Part shown: in pieces, positions 1-9,050 of the stretch
Layout of the letters: the number at the start of each line of letters is the position of its first letter
Position numbering within the stretch: position 1 is the stretch's first letter
NCBI GenBank assembly: GCA_002499195.1
Contig: DAKS01000035.1
Coordinates: 1 to 48,384, forward strand
Direction of reading: 5' to 3'
DNA length: 48,384 nucleotides
DNA from: Euryarchaeota archaeon UBA443
Lineage (GTDB): Archaea > Thermoplasmatota > Poseidoniia > Poseidoniales > Poseidoniaceae
Notes under the pieces: generated by a model
What the model was told of the DNA's origin: nothing
Seen by the model: the letters and a program-made list of their open reading frames with translations, nothing else
Databases searched by the model: none
Made by a program: the position numbers and the translations under genes

Positions 1-195
1 TGGCCCTTTCTCAGTAGCCCCACGGTCTTCTATGCAAAGGTAGGAATCCTCAGTGCCAATATGTACCCAACGCTGTGCTTTCTCTCCCCCTCCTTCTCCT
101 CTGATACTGAATTCTGGCATTGCAGTCAGAAGAAAACGAATGGTCTTATCCACATCCGTGGATGTCATATTCAGGTGCTCTAGGAAAGGCTTCAT
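1..195 (-). CDS. VOC (glyoxalase/dioxygenase-like) superfamily protein, 3' end outside window
   Basis: Only the first 65 codons are in the window and the reading frame is open at the left edge. The N-terminus reads MKPFLEHLNMT, which resembles the usual first strand of a VOC domain (LEHVNLTV-like). About 40 residues later come RWVHIGTEDSYLCIED, typical of a VOC strand carrying a metal-binding His or Glu. VOC proteins are small metal-dependent enzymes or binding proteins (glyoxalase, extradiol dioxygenase, antibiotic-binding types), and the fragment does not say which. I chose the ATG at 193-195 because it places the VOC motif at the N-terminus. The same frame stays open back to about 273 with only a TTG as an alternative start. 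No ribosome binding site is visible. The family is fairly likely; the substrate is unknown. Confidence 0.6.
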   Translation of the reverse strand, partial: MKPFLEHLNMTSTDVDKTIRFLLTAMPEFSIRGEGGGEKAQRWVHIGTEDSYLCIEDRGATEKGP

Positions 196-337
196 GAAAT
201 TGTCAAAGTCAATCCACCTTATCTTTTCATCGGCATCTATTGATGTAATCAAAAATACAGTCTTGTGTGCAAATTACCTGTATGAACGGATTTGCACTAG
301 ATTATGTTCGTGGCTATGCAATGCTGTGAATAAAGAG

Positions 338-411
338 CGGGCGATGCAGGATTCGAACCCACGTCTCCGGCTCCGAAGGCCGGAAGGATATCCAGACTAC
401 CCTAATCGCCC
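338..411 (-). tRNA. tRNA-Arg (anticodon TCG)
   Basis: Read on the minus strand, the 7-bp acceptor stem GGGCGAT/ATCGCCC is perfect. The anticodon stem CCGGC/GCCGG encloses the loop CTTCGGA, giving anticodon TCG, and the T arm GTGGG-TTCGAAT-CCTGC is canonical, with G-T wobbles. The D arm is short with a weak last pair, but the conserved TA at positions 8-9 and GG in the loop are present. The discriminator is G. No CCA is encoded and no intron is visible. An AT-rich element near 463-474 could be its TATA box. Confidence 0.93.
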
Positions 412-429
412 AACCCTTCCGAGATGCCT

Positions 430-445
430 CCCCTTTTTGAAGGGG
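430..445. other. short inverted repeat between membrane protein gene and tRNA-Arg
   Basis: CCCCTT and AAGGGG are separated by four bases. The element lies 29 bases past the stop of the 474-899 gene and 19 bases before the tRNA 5' end. It could fold at the 3' end of the membrane-protein transcript, but no T tract follows on that strand, so a terminator role is only a guess. Confidence 0.3.
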
Positions 446-473
446 TTGGCGCGTATTTCTAAATATTAACTTC

Positions 474-899
474 CTAAGAGAATATTGAGTCAATCAAGGC
501 TCCCCAAAACAAGAACACGACCACGTAACCAATGATTGTTAAATATCCTAAAACAAATCCTGTGATGCCTTGACCTTCACCAACACCTATTGTCTTAGCT
601 TGAGAGTATCCTACATGGCCGAAAACAACTGCTAGAATTCCAAAGATCCAACTAATGAAAAAGAAGAAGCACAGAAATGGAACGAAACTTAGGACGAAGA
701 AAGTTAGCCCTAAAATACCCATTACCAACCCTGTTGTGGCAGATCCATTGCCGCTATTGGTTGAAATCATGACGCTTTGTCCCATCATTGGTTGTGGTTG
801 GCCATAAAGCATCGGTTGAACCGGTTGAATGGGTTGTGACATCGGGACCGATTGAATCGGAACCGGCATCGGTTGTCCGTTAGGTTGCTGTGGTTGCAT
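474..899 (-). CDS. small membrane protein with Pro/Gln-rich N-terminus (DUF4190-like)
   Basis: This 141-residue protein begins MQPQQPNGQPMPVPIQ. A cytoplasmic-looking N-terminal stretch of about 50 residues is rich in Pro, Gln and Met. Two hydrophobic hairpin segments follow (GLVMGILGLTFFVLSFVPFL and the stretch to residue 85, then GITGFVLGYLTIIGYVVVFL). Between them is a short loop with GHVGYSQAKT. This resembles DUF4190-type membrane proteins, in which a low-complexity tail precedes two to four membrane spans and a small glycine-rich loop. The function of that family is unknown. The ORF could extend upstream to 1022, but that would overlap the end of pckA, and the ATG at 897-899 gives a natural protein. 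It starts 37 bases after pckA on the same strand and may be cotranscribed with it. Confidence 0.65.
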   Translation of the reverse strand: MQPQQPNGQPMPVPIQSVPMSQPIQPVQPMLYGQPQPMMGQSVMISTNSGNGSATTGLVMGILGLTFFVLSFVPFLCFFFFISWIFGILAVVFGHVGYSQAKTIGVGEGQGITGFVLGYLTIIGYVVVFLFWGALIDSIFS

Positions 900-936
900 G
901 GTTAATGCTATGCATACGAGATATTCAAGATACTGG

Positions 937-2529
937 TTAAGCAATCTTGGGCGCTGCTTGATTAACAGCATTCGAAACACCTTCGGCATATCGCTCGAAA
1001 TTTTCGTTAAACATATTGGCAAGTTTGTCCGCGGTTACATCGTATGCATTCTTGTCTCCCCAGGTTGTTCTTGGTTGCAAGACTTCACTTGGAACATTTG
1101 GACATGATGTTGGAACTTCGAAACCGAATCGATCATCCTTTACATACTCAACATTGTCAAGTTCTCCATCGAGTGCAGCGTTCAACATTGCTCGAGTGTA
1201 TCGAATCTTCATTCGCTTTCCAACACCGTAAGGGCCACCATTCCAACCGGTGTTGATGAGCCAAGCCGTTGAACCGTGTTGTTCCATCTTAGCAGAGAGT
1301 AGGTCCGCATAGACACCAGGATGCATTGGCATGAATGGTTCGCCGAAACATGCAGAGAAGGTTGCTTGTGGCTCCTTAACGCCTACTTCCGTCCCTGCAA
1401 CTTTTGCAGTGTAGCCAGAAATGAAGTGATATGCAGCTTGCTCGGGCGTTAATCGAGAGATTGGTGGAAGAACACCAAAGGCATCACACGTTAGGAAAAT
1501 TACGTTTTGAGGATGACCTCCCCGAGAATCCATGGTTCGATTATCGATGAATTCGATTGGGTAAGAGCCGCGCGTATTCTGCGTCTTGCTTACGTCAGTA
1601 AAGTCAGGAACGCCGTTTTCATCGAGTACGACATTCTCAAGAACAGTTCCTCGTCGACGAGTTGTTCCGAAAATCTCAGGCTCATCCTCTTCGGATAAAT
1701 CGATGAGTTTCGCATAACATCCACCCTCAAAATTGAAAACACCGTTTGCTCCCCAACCGTGTTCATCATCACCGATGAGTGCTCGCTTTGGATCAGCGGA
1801 AAGTGTTGTCTTTCCAGTTCCGGAAAGACCGAAGAAAATCGCTGTGTTCTCCCCGTTGGTATTTGCAGAACAGTGCATTGGAAGAATGCCCTTCTTCGGA
1901 AGGATGAGATTCATCACCGAGAAGATAGATTTCTTGATTTCTCCGGCATAACGAGTCCCGCCGATGATAACTTCTCCTGCAGCATAGTTGACGATGACGA
2001 AACACTGTGAATTGAGTGAGTCATCATCCGCTTCGAAGTGAGGCGCATGGAATACTGTGAATTCAGGCGTGTGTGAAGCAAGTTCTTCCACGGGTGGTCG
2101 AATGAACATGTTTCGAGCAAAGGTACTATGCCAAGCATTATGCGTAATGACGCGGATTGGCAAGGCTTCACTCGGTTCTGCACCACAAGCCAAATCTTGT
2201 ACGAACAATGCATCTTGATTTGAAAGAAATTCTACAACTTGGGCTCGCAAACGCTCAAATGTTGCAACATCGGTCGAGATGTTGACATTCCCCCAATTGA
2301 CGTCATTATTGGTCGATTCTTCATCGACGATGAATTTGTCATTCGGAGAACGCCCAGTACGTTCACCTGTTTCGGTGACGAGCGCTCCATGGGCGCTCAA
2401 AACACCTTCATTTTTTGATAGGGAAATGTCGATCAGTACATCGGTATTTAGGTTCCAATGAACATCTCCATTTGCATTGATTCCATGCGCTGAAAGAGGG
2501 GTTGATGCCGGGATAGAGGTCTCCGCCAT
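937..2529 (-). CDS. pckA: phosphoenolpyruvate carboxykinase (ATP)
   Basis: The enzyme interconverts oxaloacetate plus ATP with phosphoenolpyruvate, CO2 and ADP, linking the TCA cycle to gluconeogenesis in the cytoplasm. The 530 residues match the ATP-dependent family in length. Residues 57-66 (RTGRSPNDKF) form the substrate-binding segment. Residues 189-203 carry the family signature GGTRYAGEIKKSIF. Residues 234-243 (GLSGTGKTTL) are the kinase P-loop, and 254-259 (DDEHGW) is the metal-binding loop. RGGHPQNVIFLTCDAFG near 336-352 is also characteristic. The ATG at 2527-2529 gives the expected N-terminus. The gene diverges from the large membrane protein at 2643. A TATA-like ATTTTATC lies in the 113-bp gap, about 45 bases upstream of the start. 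Many archaea use the GTP enzyme instead, so the ATP type is a notable but not unusual choice. Confidence 0.96.
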   Translation of the reverse strand: MAETSIPASTPLSAHGINANGDVHWNLNTDVLIDISLSKNEGVLSAHGALVTETGERTGRSPNDKFIVDEESTNNDVNWGNVNISTDVATFERLRAQVVEFLSNQDALFVQDLACGAEPSEALPIRVITHNAWHSTFARNMFIRPPVEELASHTPEFTVFHAPHFEADDDSLNSQCFVIVNYAAGEVIIGGTRYAGEIKKSIFSVMNLILPKKGILPMHCSANTNGENTAIFFGLSGTGKTTLSADPKRALIGDDEHGWGANGVFNFEGGCYAKLIDLSEEDEPEIFGTTRRRGTVLENVVLDENGVPDFTDVSKTQNTRGSYPIEFIDNRTMDSRGGHPQNVIFLTCDAFGVLPPISRLTPEQAAYHFISGYTAKVAGTEVGVKEPQATFSACFGEPFMPMHPGVYADLLSAKMEQHGSTAWLINTGWNGGPYGVGKRMKIRYTRAMLNAALDGELDNVEYVKDDRFGFEVPTSCPNVPSEVLQPRTTWGDKNAYDVTADKLANMFNENFERYAEGVSNAVNQAAPKIA

Positions 2530-2642
2530 ACATGTGGCTATCGCGGACCCTCTTTGTCCCTTTCTCTTCGGCCGTGATAAAATCAGCGTGAAAGTTCATG
2601 AAATGGAGAAGGTTTCAAACGGAACTTTGCTAGGACGTAAGT

Positions 2643-5600
2643 ATGGAGGAGGACTCTTCAGACCACGATTCTGTGGAAGACGATGTTCTTCGCCAGAAAG
2701 AATTCCGCCGTGGAAGTGGGATTGATCTTGACCAGTTTATGATTCAAGAGCCTGAGGATGAAATCGAAGAGGAACATGTAGTTCCAGAACAAGAAACTGA
2801 CGAAGCTATTGGCGAAATCACTTCCTTATTTTCTGCAGAAGGCGACCAATCCGATGAGGCTGGAGCGATTAAACGGGATGGTACTGTCGAAGAATCTGCA
2901 CCACCGGATAGCGTCACCGACATGGCCGTTCATGGAGAACGTCGACTTGGATTTGGCCTACTTGCTGGTATGGTTCTGGTTTGGTCTGTATTGGGATGGG
3001 TCGTTGGAACTGCCCTTCCACCGCTTCTCGGAGGCCCTCTTCTCATCATCATGGGTCTGTCCGGCTTGTGGGCAGGTGAGAAATGGATTCCGAATCCAAC
3101 CATGCATCTCCTCGGAGTGACATGGGTCATCATTTCGATGAAAATTCTCTATGGATTTGCCCTTGACGTTCATCATTGGGGATGGTTGGATGCCTCGCCA
3201 TTCGGTGCCGACCTCTCGCTTGGAATCTTCTTGTTGGTTTTGATTGGATTCAATATTCTGATTGCACAACGTCACGATGACGATGCAATTGCTGCTCAAG
3301 CAACCCTCGTCTTGCTCGCGCTTGGAAGTGCAGCCGGTGCTTTGTACGATGAAATTGGCGTGGCTGGAATGATTCTTCTTGGAACGCTCTCGATGCATGG
3401 GCTTGCCTTACATCGTCAATCGGGTAATCTTGCAAGCCTCGGCATCGCTGTTTCCTATCTTTGGATTGGCCTACATGCCTTCTCTAATGGATGGATGGTT
3501 GCGAATATCGAGATCGTATCCTTTGATGATGATCTATTGTTGTTCATGTTAATGTTTGCAGTAACGGCAACCAATGCAGTCATCGCCACCCAATTCCACA
3601 AAGCAGACAATTGGTTCTCAGCAGCGGCAAAGGCCCTGGGTCTTGGCAAACCTGGTTTGTGGGCCATTTCGGTTGGCCTTGGAATGATTGGAGCATTGCT
3701 CTCCATCGCTGCTAATCGTGATGAAACAGGATATGCTTTGGCACAATTGTTGCTGCTCATGAGCGCTTTCGGCGGATCATATTTGGCTGTTCGAGGAGTT
3801 GAGTGGAAACGGCTTGCACCATTTATTCTGTTTCCAGCACCGTTCCTACTCATTCTTGTGATTCTTCTCAATCTCGAAGTGTTCACCATCAATATTGCAA
3901 ACCTGAGTGCCTACAGCATCTATGCGATTCTGACAGCCATACTCACATCCGTTGCCTTGCTTCGAAATCAGCAAGCTGTATCTGATCATGTTCTGTGGAT
4001 GGGTGGCATCATCATCGTTATTCTTCTTACGATTCTCATCCCCGCTGAAACCGATGGTTGGCGCCTTCTGGTTTCACAAGCATTTGTGTGGCTGGGGCTA
4101 GCCTGGCTGGGTGTCCAGCGTCAATCTCCATCGATCTCAGGTGTTGCTGTACTGATGCCTTGGGTTTGGTTGCTGATGTTCGCTACCGATGTTGAATCGC
4201 GTATGTTTTCAAACGACTTCATTCCTGTTGCCTTGGACGAACAACACGTTGCTGGCTGGATGCTATTGTTGATCGTTCAGCAAATCTACGTCAATCTCAC
4301 CCAAGGTCAAGCCACCCTAAATCTGGCTGGAAGACTCGCAGGGTTAAGCGAACTTGGTGCGCGAGCACGCGATTCTGGTTTGTTGCAATTATGGAATCTT
4401 TCGTTTATTCTCTCACTCGTTTCAGTATGGGGTATTACGCGTGTTGACGGCATGCCAGCATGGGGCCTTATTGGCGTGATGGCATCTATTCTCATCTTCC
4501 ATGGAACCTTGGTTGCCCTCGGACAACATCGCGGTCAACCACGAACTATGCTGATCGCTTGGAGCATCTTCGCCATTCACTTTGGTTGGAAGTTTGGACA
4601 CACATCCATGTTTGCTGCGACAATGGTCGCTGGATGTTCTTTGATGTTGGTGCATACAGACCGATTCCTCGAAGACAAGAGCGATGTTAAGCGAAATCAA
4701 ACCAATAGCATCGTTACACTCCAACTTCTGGTCATGAGCACTTTACTGGCTATTCCTGCTTTGAGGAATGAAGCCTCGTTAGAACTAACCAATGCTGAGT
4801 GGTTCCCGCAGGGAGGGCAAGATGCAATGATGATGGGATTCATCTCATTAGGTACGCTCTTCCATTACATGAGTCGTGTAACGAAAATGGACAAATTGTT
4901 ACCTCCAACGCTTGCAACCGTCACAATGATTGGAATGATGCTATTCAGTGGTGTTACGCTTGAACTTCAACTGCTGATAACGATGGCATTGTTCAGTTTC
5001 GTAGGTTCAGGTGCTTATCTCGCCATCCAAGGTGAATGGCGATCTGGTCTCCGCTCCGTTGCTCGTCGAGATGAGCGATTGCAACAAATCGAAGCCAAAC
5101 AACGTGTACAAATCGCATACAACCAAACGTCGGAAGAGACCGGTGTTCAGTTCATTGATCCTAGTATGATCGAATTAGCTGAGAAACAGAAGAAGCGTGC
5201 TAAACGTGCTGGAACTACGGGCGAAATGGATCTGGAACTAGGTGATATTCAACATCGCCCAAGTATTGTACTATCCTTCCTTGGTGTCACGATCGTTGCA
5301 TCGATGTTCTTTGCATATCTGAGTGGCTCTGGGCTTATCGCACTGCTTTTGATGGGAGGAATGTCATTCCTCTTCATCAGTCTTGCACGATTGCGTGCCG
5401 ATTCTCTCAATTTACGACTGGTTGATGTCCTTGGGGTTGAAATTCCAATCGCTATCACAATGGCCGGATTGGTCTTGGTTCATCTCGCTTCAAGAATGAC
5501 TCAAGGGACTGTTTACCTCGAAGAACAGTACGATTTGCTAATACTTCTTGGAGCCCTAATCGCTATGGGAAGTTTCGCATTGGTTGGCCGAGATGATCTC

Positions 5601-6440
5601 GGAGTTAGAATTCCGAACGTCCTCGATATGTTGGTAGGTTTATTGGTAATCGACCGATTATTCGGTGTTCTTGCCGGGGGAGAGCTACCAATTCCAACCC
5701 TCACCAACCCCCTTGAATTTAGCGAATTGTCATGGACGATTCCAGTTGTTGGAAATGAAATCGTTCTCGTTATCGCAGCTCTACTCTGGGATTGGGTCGA
5801 GCGAGAACGTCAAAAGCGAGGCTTGCGCGACCATAGAGGAGCACTCGGACGCATTTCTTACTGTTTATCGATCCTCTTACTGTCCTTTGGCCCTGCAGCA
5901 TTATTGGCACTGTCCTTGATGCTCCTACGCGGTTGGCAATGGCGGCAACCCGCTGTTCTCATGGTTGGTTTCATCGTGCTCCCTGTTGCACTCAATGAAA
6001 TGGTTTGGTGGGTTGAGAGCGAATTTGATGTCACCCTCTTCGAGGTTTGGATGTCATCCATCGCCATCGGTTTAATCGGACTCATCGCGGGGGCTGTTGC
6101 TACCTACACAGATCAAGGCCTGTGGATTTCAGCATCGCTTTGGGTTGCTCAGGTGCTGTTCATTCTCACTGGAATTCTATCTCCATCACTACTGTTGTTC
6201 GTTCTCCTTATCTTGGCGATGTCAACAACATCATGGGTCATTGGTGTGTTAACGCTGCGACGGGGTTGGAGAATAGTAGGTTTCCTCAACCTAGTGCTAG
6301 CATGGATTGTTGCGAGTGTCCTCATCTATCAGGGTATGACGTCCGTCGCCGCACTTGCTTTACTTTTGGCAACAGCAACATTGCTCGCAATCATTACCTA
6401 TCTTACACAATCGAGAGATGAATTGCTTGCATCTCAATAA
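2643..6440 (+). CDS. giant polytopic membrane protein of unknown function
   Basis: This 1265-residue protein has an acidic, probably cytoplasmic N-terminus of about 95 residues (MEEDSSDHDSVEDD and onward). It is followed by well over twenty hydrophobic segments. A single long charged loop, roughly residues 800-875, contains RRDERLQQIEAKQRVQ and AEKQKKRAKRA, and the hydrophobic segments then resume to the C-terminus. I see no catalytic motif, transport signature or soluble domain. The organisation recalls DUF2339-like giant integral membrane proteins, but this is only a resemblance in architecture. The ATG at 2643 follows a 113-bp intergenic region shared with divergent pckA. The 3' end overlaps the convergent glmM-like gene by 7 bp. 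Codon use looks like that of its neighbours. The ORF is certain; its function is unknown. Confidence 0.8.
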   Translation: MEEDSSDHDSVEDDVLRQKEFRRGSGIDLDQFMIQEPEDEIEEEHVVPEQETDEAIGEITSLFSAEGDQSDEAGAIKRDGTVEESAPPDSVTDMAVHGERRLGFGLLAGMVLVWSVLGWVVGTALPPLLGGPLLIIMGLSGLWAGEKWIPNPTMHLLGVTWVIISMKILYGFALDVHHWGWLDASPFGADLSLGIFLLVLIGFNILIAQRHDDDAIAAQATLVLLALGSAAGALYDEIGVAGMILLGTLSMHGLALHRQSGNLASLGIAVSYLWIGLHAFSNGWMVANIEIVSFDDDLLLFMLMFAVTATNAVIATQFHKADNWFSAAAKALGLGKPGLWAISVGLGMIGALLSIAANRDETGYALAQLLLLMSAFGGSYLAVRGVEWKRLAPFILFPAPFLLILVILLNLEVFTINIANLSAYSIYAILTAILTSVALLRNQQAVSDHVLWMGGIIIVILLTILIPAETDGWRLLVSQAFVWLGLAWLGVQRQSPSISGVAVLMPWVWLLMFATDVESRMFSNDFIPVALDEQHVAGWMLLLIVQQIYVNLTQGQATLNLAGRLAGLSELGARARDSGLLQLWNLSFILSLVSVWGITRVDGMPAWGLIGVMASILIFHGTLVALGQHRGQPRTMLIAWSIFAIHFGWKFGHTSMFAATMVAGCSLMLVHTDRFLEDKSDVKRNQTNSIVTLQLLVMSTLLAIPALRNEASLELTNAEWFPQGGQDAMMMGFISLGTLFHYMSRVTKMDKLLPPTLATVTMIGMMLFSGVTLELQLLITMALFSFVGSGAYLAIQGEWRSGLRSVARRDERLQQIEAKQRVQIAYNQTSEETGVQFIDPSMIELAEKQKKRAKRAGTTGEMDLELGDIQHRPSIVLSFLGVTIVASMFFAYLSGSGLIALLLMGGMSFLFISLARLRADSLNLRLVDVLGVEIPIAITMAGLVLVHLASRMTQGTVYLEEQYDLLILLGALIAMGSFALVGRDDLGVRIPNVLDMLVGLLVIDRLFGVLAGGELPIPTLTNPLEFSELSWTIPVVGNEIVLVIAALLWDWVERERQKRGLRDHRGALGRISYCLSILLLSFGPAALLALSLMLLRGWQWRQPAVLMVGFIVLPVALNEMVWWVESEFDVTLFEVWMSSIAIGLIGLIAGAVATYTDQGLWISASLWVAQVLFILTGILSPSLLLFVLLILAMSTTSWVIGVLTLRRGWRIVGFLNLVLAWIVASVLIYQGMTSVAALALLLATATLLAIITYLTQSRDELLASQ

Positions 6441-8026
6441 GCAACTGGATTGAACGTTCGCAGTAAGAGATTCTGAACCGAACGCATCAATAGCATAGCA
6501 TCGAAGCCAGGTTCAGGTTCTGAGAATCGAAGACTGATGCTGGTCTTTTCTTGCGTACCGCTATTCCTCAATCCAAAACTCATATCCATTCCATTGAATT
6601 GACATCGGATCAGCATCAAATTGGACTCACCCTCCAAGCCGCTTCGCATCCATTCTTCGATGTTTCCAGCATGATCAAGGTGTGTACGTATCATCGATTC
6701 AACCGTATTGGAAAGCTCGTTTCGACCATCCCACATCCAACGATTTGGATTCTTAACACTCAAGCGTTTCTTCCATCCTTTCTGCATCAAGTCCGAACCA
6801 GCATCTTGGAATGCAAGCAATGCAAGTAGCAAAGTCATCGCTCCATCTCCAACGAGACTCCATCGATGAGGGCTATGAGGATGTGGTGAAGGGAGAACGA
6901 TGTGACCTGAATCTTCAATTCCAAAGAGCAGGGGCTGATGTTCCTGTTCGGATAAATGTGGACTGAGTGCATGTGATAGCCACCGATCTCCGACCGCAGT
7001 TTCGAAGCCTTGCATATTGGGCTGTTGTTCAATACTGGACAATAATTTCAGATTCGATTCAATACTTGCAGCAACCTTCCAATCCTTTGGACAAGCGCGT
7101 AGAATGGCATCAGCAATGTCATCTCCATCAACAACTTCGACACCATCAACGGTTTCTCGAACGAGCAAACAGCGATCTCCATCACCATCCAATGCAGCTC
7201 CAAGTAACATACCAATACCTTGTGAGGAGAGTGATTCGATCAACAGATGGCCGCTTGTACCAATTTCTCCCCAGGTCCATGATTGTCCGGGTGACAATTC
7301 CCCCGCTCCACAACCATCGTTCAATGCAGCCGCCTGACTACTAACTTCCTCAACGGATAGCCCATGTTGTTGCAACCAATTAGCCAACCAATGAGTTGCG
7401 TGCCCTTTTGATGAATCCAGACGAAGTTCATTCATAGAAGACAATTCAGAATCAAACAACGGCTGAAACAATCCTAATCTTCGTTCCAACCACTGTTGAT
7501 GATCAACCATGTGTTCAGAATCAGGTATCATCCAAGCTTGACGGTCAACATCGTCGATTTCACGATCTTCCTGCGAAAGAGAATAGGCTGTTTCAGAAAC
7601 TAGCGTCTCATATGCTGGCATTGATTTCCTGCCGTATGAATCAAACACCTTGATACCCGAATCGTCTACAGGATTGTGGCTTGCAGTAATCATACAGCCA
7701 AGGCGCGATTGTGTTTCAAGAACTGCATAGTGAAGCATCGGAGTTGACACACAACCGATATGGACGACCTCGCAATTCGATGCATGAAAACCCAAAGTCA
7801 ACCAAGCAGCAAGCGTTTGATTGTGTGGACGTTCGTCCCATCCTATGACCACTTGGCTTCCATCTCCATCTTCAGGTAAACAACGTCCTAGTGATTCTCC
7901 TAGCAATTTCATCAATTGCGGAGTTAGGAATCGTTCGTCAACGATTCGTTCAAGCGCTTTCTCATCATCACATTCATCGAGCGAAACACGACCGCGGATT
8001 CCATCGGTTCCGAACAGATTGGCCAT
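6434..8026 (-). CDS. glmM: phosphoglucosamine mutase / phosphohexomutase (GlmM-like)
   Basis: Alpha-D-phosphohexomutases move phosphate between C6 and C1 of a sugar. GlmM converts glucosamine-6-P to glucosamine-1-P for UDP-GlcNAc. The N-terminus LFGTDGIRG is the GlmM-type signature. Residues 114-119 (TASHNP) carry the phosphoserine, and DGDGDR at 280-285 binds the metal. EDSGH at 371-375 is the sugar-binding loop, and RNSGTQEKTS near the C-terminus is the phosphate-binding loop. At 530 residues it is about 80 longer than typical GlmM. The extra length lies between domains 1 and 2 and in the C-terminal half. It is the last gene of a leftward unit, 9 bases after an LbH acyltransferase/nucleotidyltransferase-like gene, which supports an amino-sugar role. 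A phosphomannomutase activity cannot be excluded. Confidence 0.85.
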   Translation of the reverse strand: MANLFGTDGIRGRVSLDECDDEKALERIVDERFLTPQLMKLLGESLGRCLPEDGDGSQVVIGWDERPHNQTLAAWLTLGFHASNCEVVHIGCVSTPMLHYAVLETQSRLGCMITASHNPVDDSGIKVFDSYGRKSMPAYETLVSETAYSLSQEDREIDDVDRQAWMIPDSEHMVDHQQWLERRLGLFQPLFDSELSSMNELRLDSSKGHATHWLANWLQQHGLSVEEVSSQAAALNDGCGAGELSPGQSWTWGEIGTSGHLLIESLSSQGIGMLLGAALDGDGDRCLLVRETVDGVEVVDGDDIADAILRACPKDWKVAASIESNLKLLSSIEQQPNMQGFETAVGDRWLSHALSPHLSEQEHQPLLFGIEDSGHIVLPSPHPHSPHRWSLVGDGAMTLLLALLAFQDAGSDLMQKGWKKRLSVKNPNRWMWDGRNELSNTVESMIRTHLDHAGNIEEWMRSGLEGESNLMLIRCQFNGMDMSFGLRNSGTQEKTSISLRFSEPEPGFDAMLLMRSVQNLLLRTFNPVAY

Positions 8027-8035
8027 AACCTTCCC

Positions 8036-8716
8036 TCAACGCAATACGCTTCCATTAGAATGGTATCCACTGACGGTCGTGTTAGGGTGGACCATGCTGG
8101 ACTTCCCAAGGATTGTTCCTGGGTTTGTGACTGCATTGCATCCAAGTTGTACATCATCACCAAGGATCGCTCCAAACTTGCGCAGTCCCGTTTCTCTTCG
8201 GACATCATCAAACCATATTCCAATTGGTTGACCATCATTTCGAAGATTCGAGAGTTTCACACCAGCACCAAGATTGACGTTTGAACCCAATATTGAGTCA
8301 CCAACGTAGTTGAAATGTGGTGCTTTTGCACCTGGGAAAAACAAGGAATGCTTTGATTCACTAGCATGTCCAAGAAGGCTTCCAACCATCATCCAAGTAT
8401 ATTCGCGAACATATGCATGCGAACGAATCGTCGCGTTCGCTTCAATCAAACAAGGACCGATGAGATGGACATGCGGTTCGATAGTTGCTCCCTCTTCAAC
8501 GTGAACAGGCCCCTTTCGCTCATCGATGGTAACGTAATCAACACCTTGAGGATGCTTTGAGCCCATCGAGGATAATTTTGCATCGAGTTGTTTCTTCAAA
8601 CCGGAAGGATTGTCCGGATTCAACATCGACCATGCAGGTTCGCTTTGATCCATCATACTGCGAGCAGTATTGGATGAAAAAAGAGTCTCAACTTTGACGC
8701 CATCAGGCCAGTCCAT
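8036..8716 (-). CDS. left-handed beta-helix (hexapeptide repeat) protein, GlmU C-terminal-domain-like
   Basis: The 226-residue protein has an N-terminal segment of about 65 residues. It is followed by hexapeptide-type repeats such as GPVHVEEGATIEPHVHLIGP and GAILGDDVQLGCNAVTNPGT, which form a left-handed beta-helix. SKHSLFFPGAKAPHFNYVGD and NLGAGVKLSNLRNDGQPIG closely match the acetyl-CoA and amino-sugar binding region of GlmU and archaeal bifunctional sugar-1-P uridylyl/acetyltransferases. The nucleotidyltransferase half of GlmU is absent: there is no LAAGxGTRM-type signature. By family knowledge it would acetylate glucosamine-1-P or a nucleotide amino sugar. It sits directly upstream of the GlmM-like mutase, which makes its product the natural substrate. 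The uridylyltransferase step must be encoded elsewhere. Confidence 0.75.
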   Translation of the reverse strand: MDWPDGVKVETLFSSNTARSMMDQSEPAWSMLNPDNPSGLKKQLDAKLSSMGSKHPQGVDYVTIDERKGPVHVEEGATIEPHVHLIGPCLIEANATIRSHAYVREYTWMMVGSLLGHASESKHSLFFPGAKAPHFNYVGDSILGSNVNLGAGVKLSNLRNDGQPIGIWFDDVRRETGLRKFGAILGDDVQLGCNAVTNPGTILGKSSMVHPNTTVSGYHSNGSVLR

Positions 8717-8752
8717 GGAGGTTCGACAGAACTCGTCACATTGAATGTTTGG

Positions 8753-9013
8753 TCAGCCCATGACGTGATAGATACGCTTCCCAGTGGTCGCATCGAGTTT
8801 GAAACCGATGAGATTTTTCATATGGCGGGGGATGAAATATCCGATCTTTCTTGCAGTAAGGCCATGATTTCTCATCTTTCGCTCGTTGGATAAATAGGCA
8901 ACGATATCAGCTGCTGAACAACCTGGTCGATCTTCGATATAGGTTGTTATTTCTGCCTTGAGACGCTCTAAGCGAGCATTCTTCTGTGAGCCTTTCCCTT
9001 TCAATCCGACCAT
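8753..9013 (-). CDS. small basic winged-helix-like protein
   Basis: This 86-residue basic protein has a predicted helix (NARLERLKAEITTYI), a segment SAADIVAYLSNERKM resembling helix two of a helix-turn-helix, a recognition-helix-like GLTARKIGYFIPRHM, and a C-terminal strand pair (GFKLDATTGKRIYHVMG) resembling a wing. I infer a DNA- or RNA-binding winged helix but cannot name a family. It heads the leftward unit with the LbH protein and GlmM, 36 bases upstream of the former. A TATA-like CATATACTT on the minus strand is centred about 27 bases before the ATG, consistent with a leaderless transcript. The palindrome at 9051-9074 lies just upstream and might be its own operator. Confidence 0.6.
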   Translation of the reverse strand: MVGLKGKGSQKNARLERLKAEITTYIEDRPGCSAADIVAYLSNERKMRNHGLTARKIGYFIPRHMKNLIGFKLDATTGKRIYHVMG

Positions 9014-9050
9014 GTTATACTATCTGTTGTTGGAAGTATATGAGGCGGCT

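Noticed and set aside
53..469. 138-residue open frame across the left end on the plus strand
   Set aside because: It runs through the tRNA-Arg gene antisense and opposite the VOC gene. The peptide has no recognisable features, while the minus strand encodes a clear VOC N-terminus.
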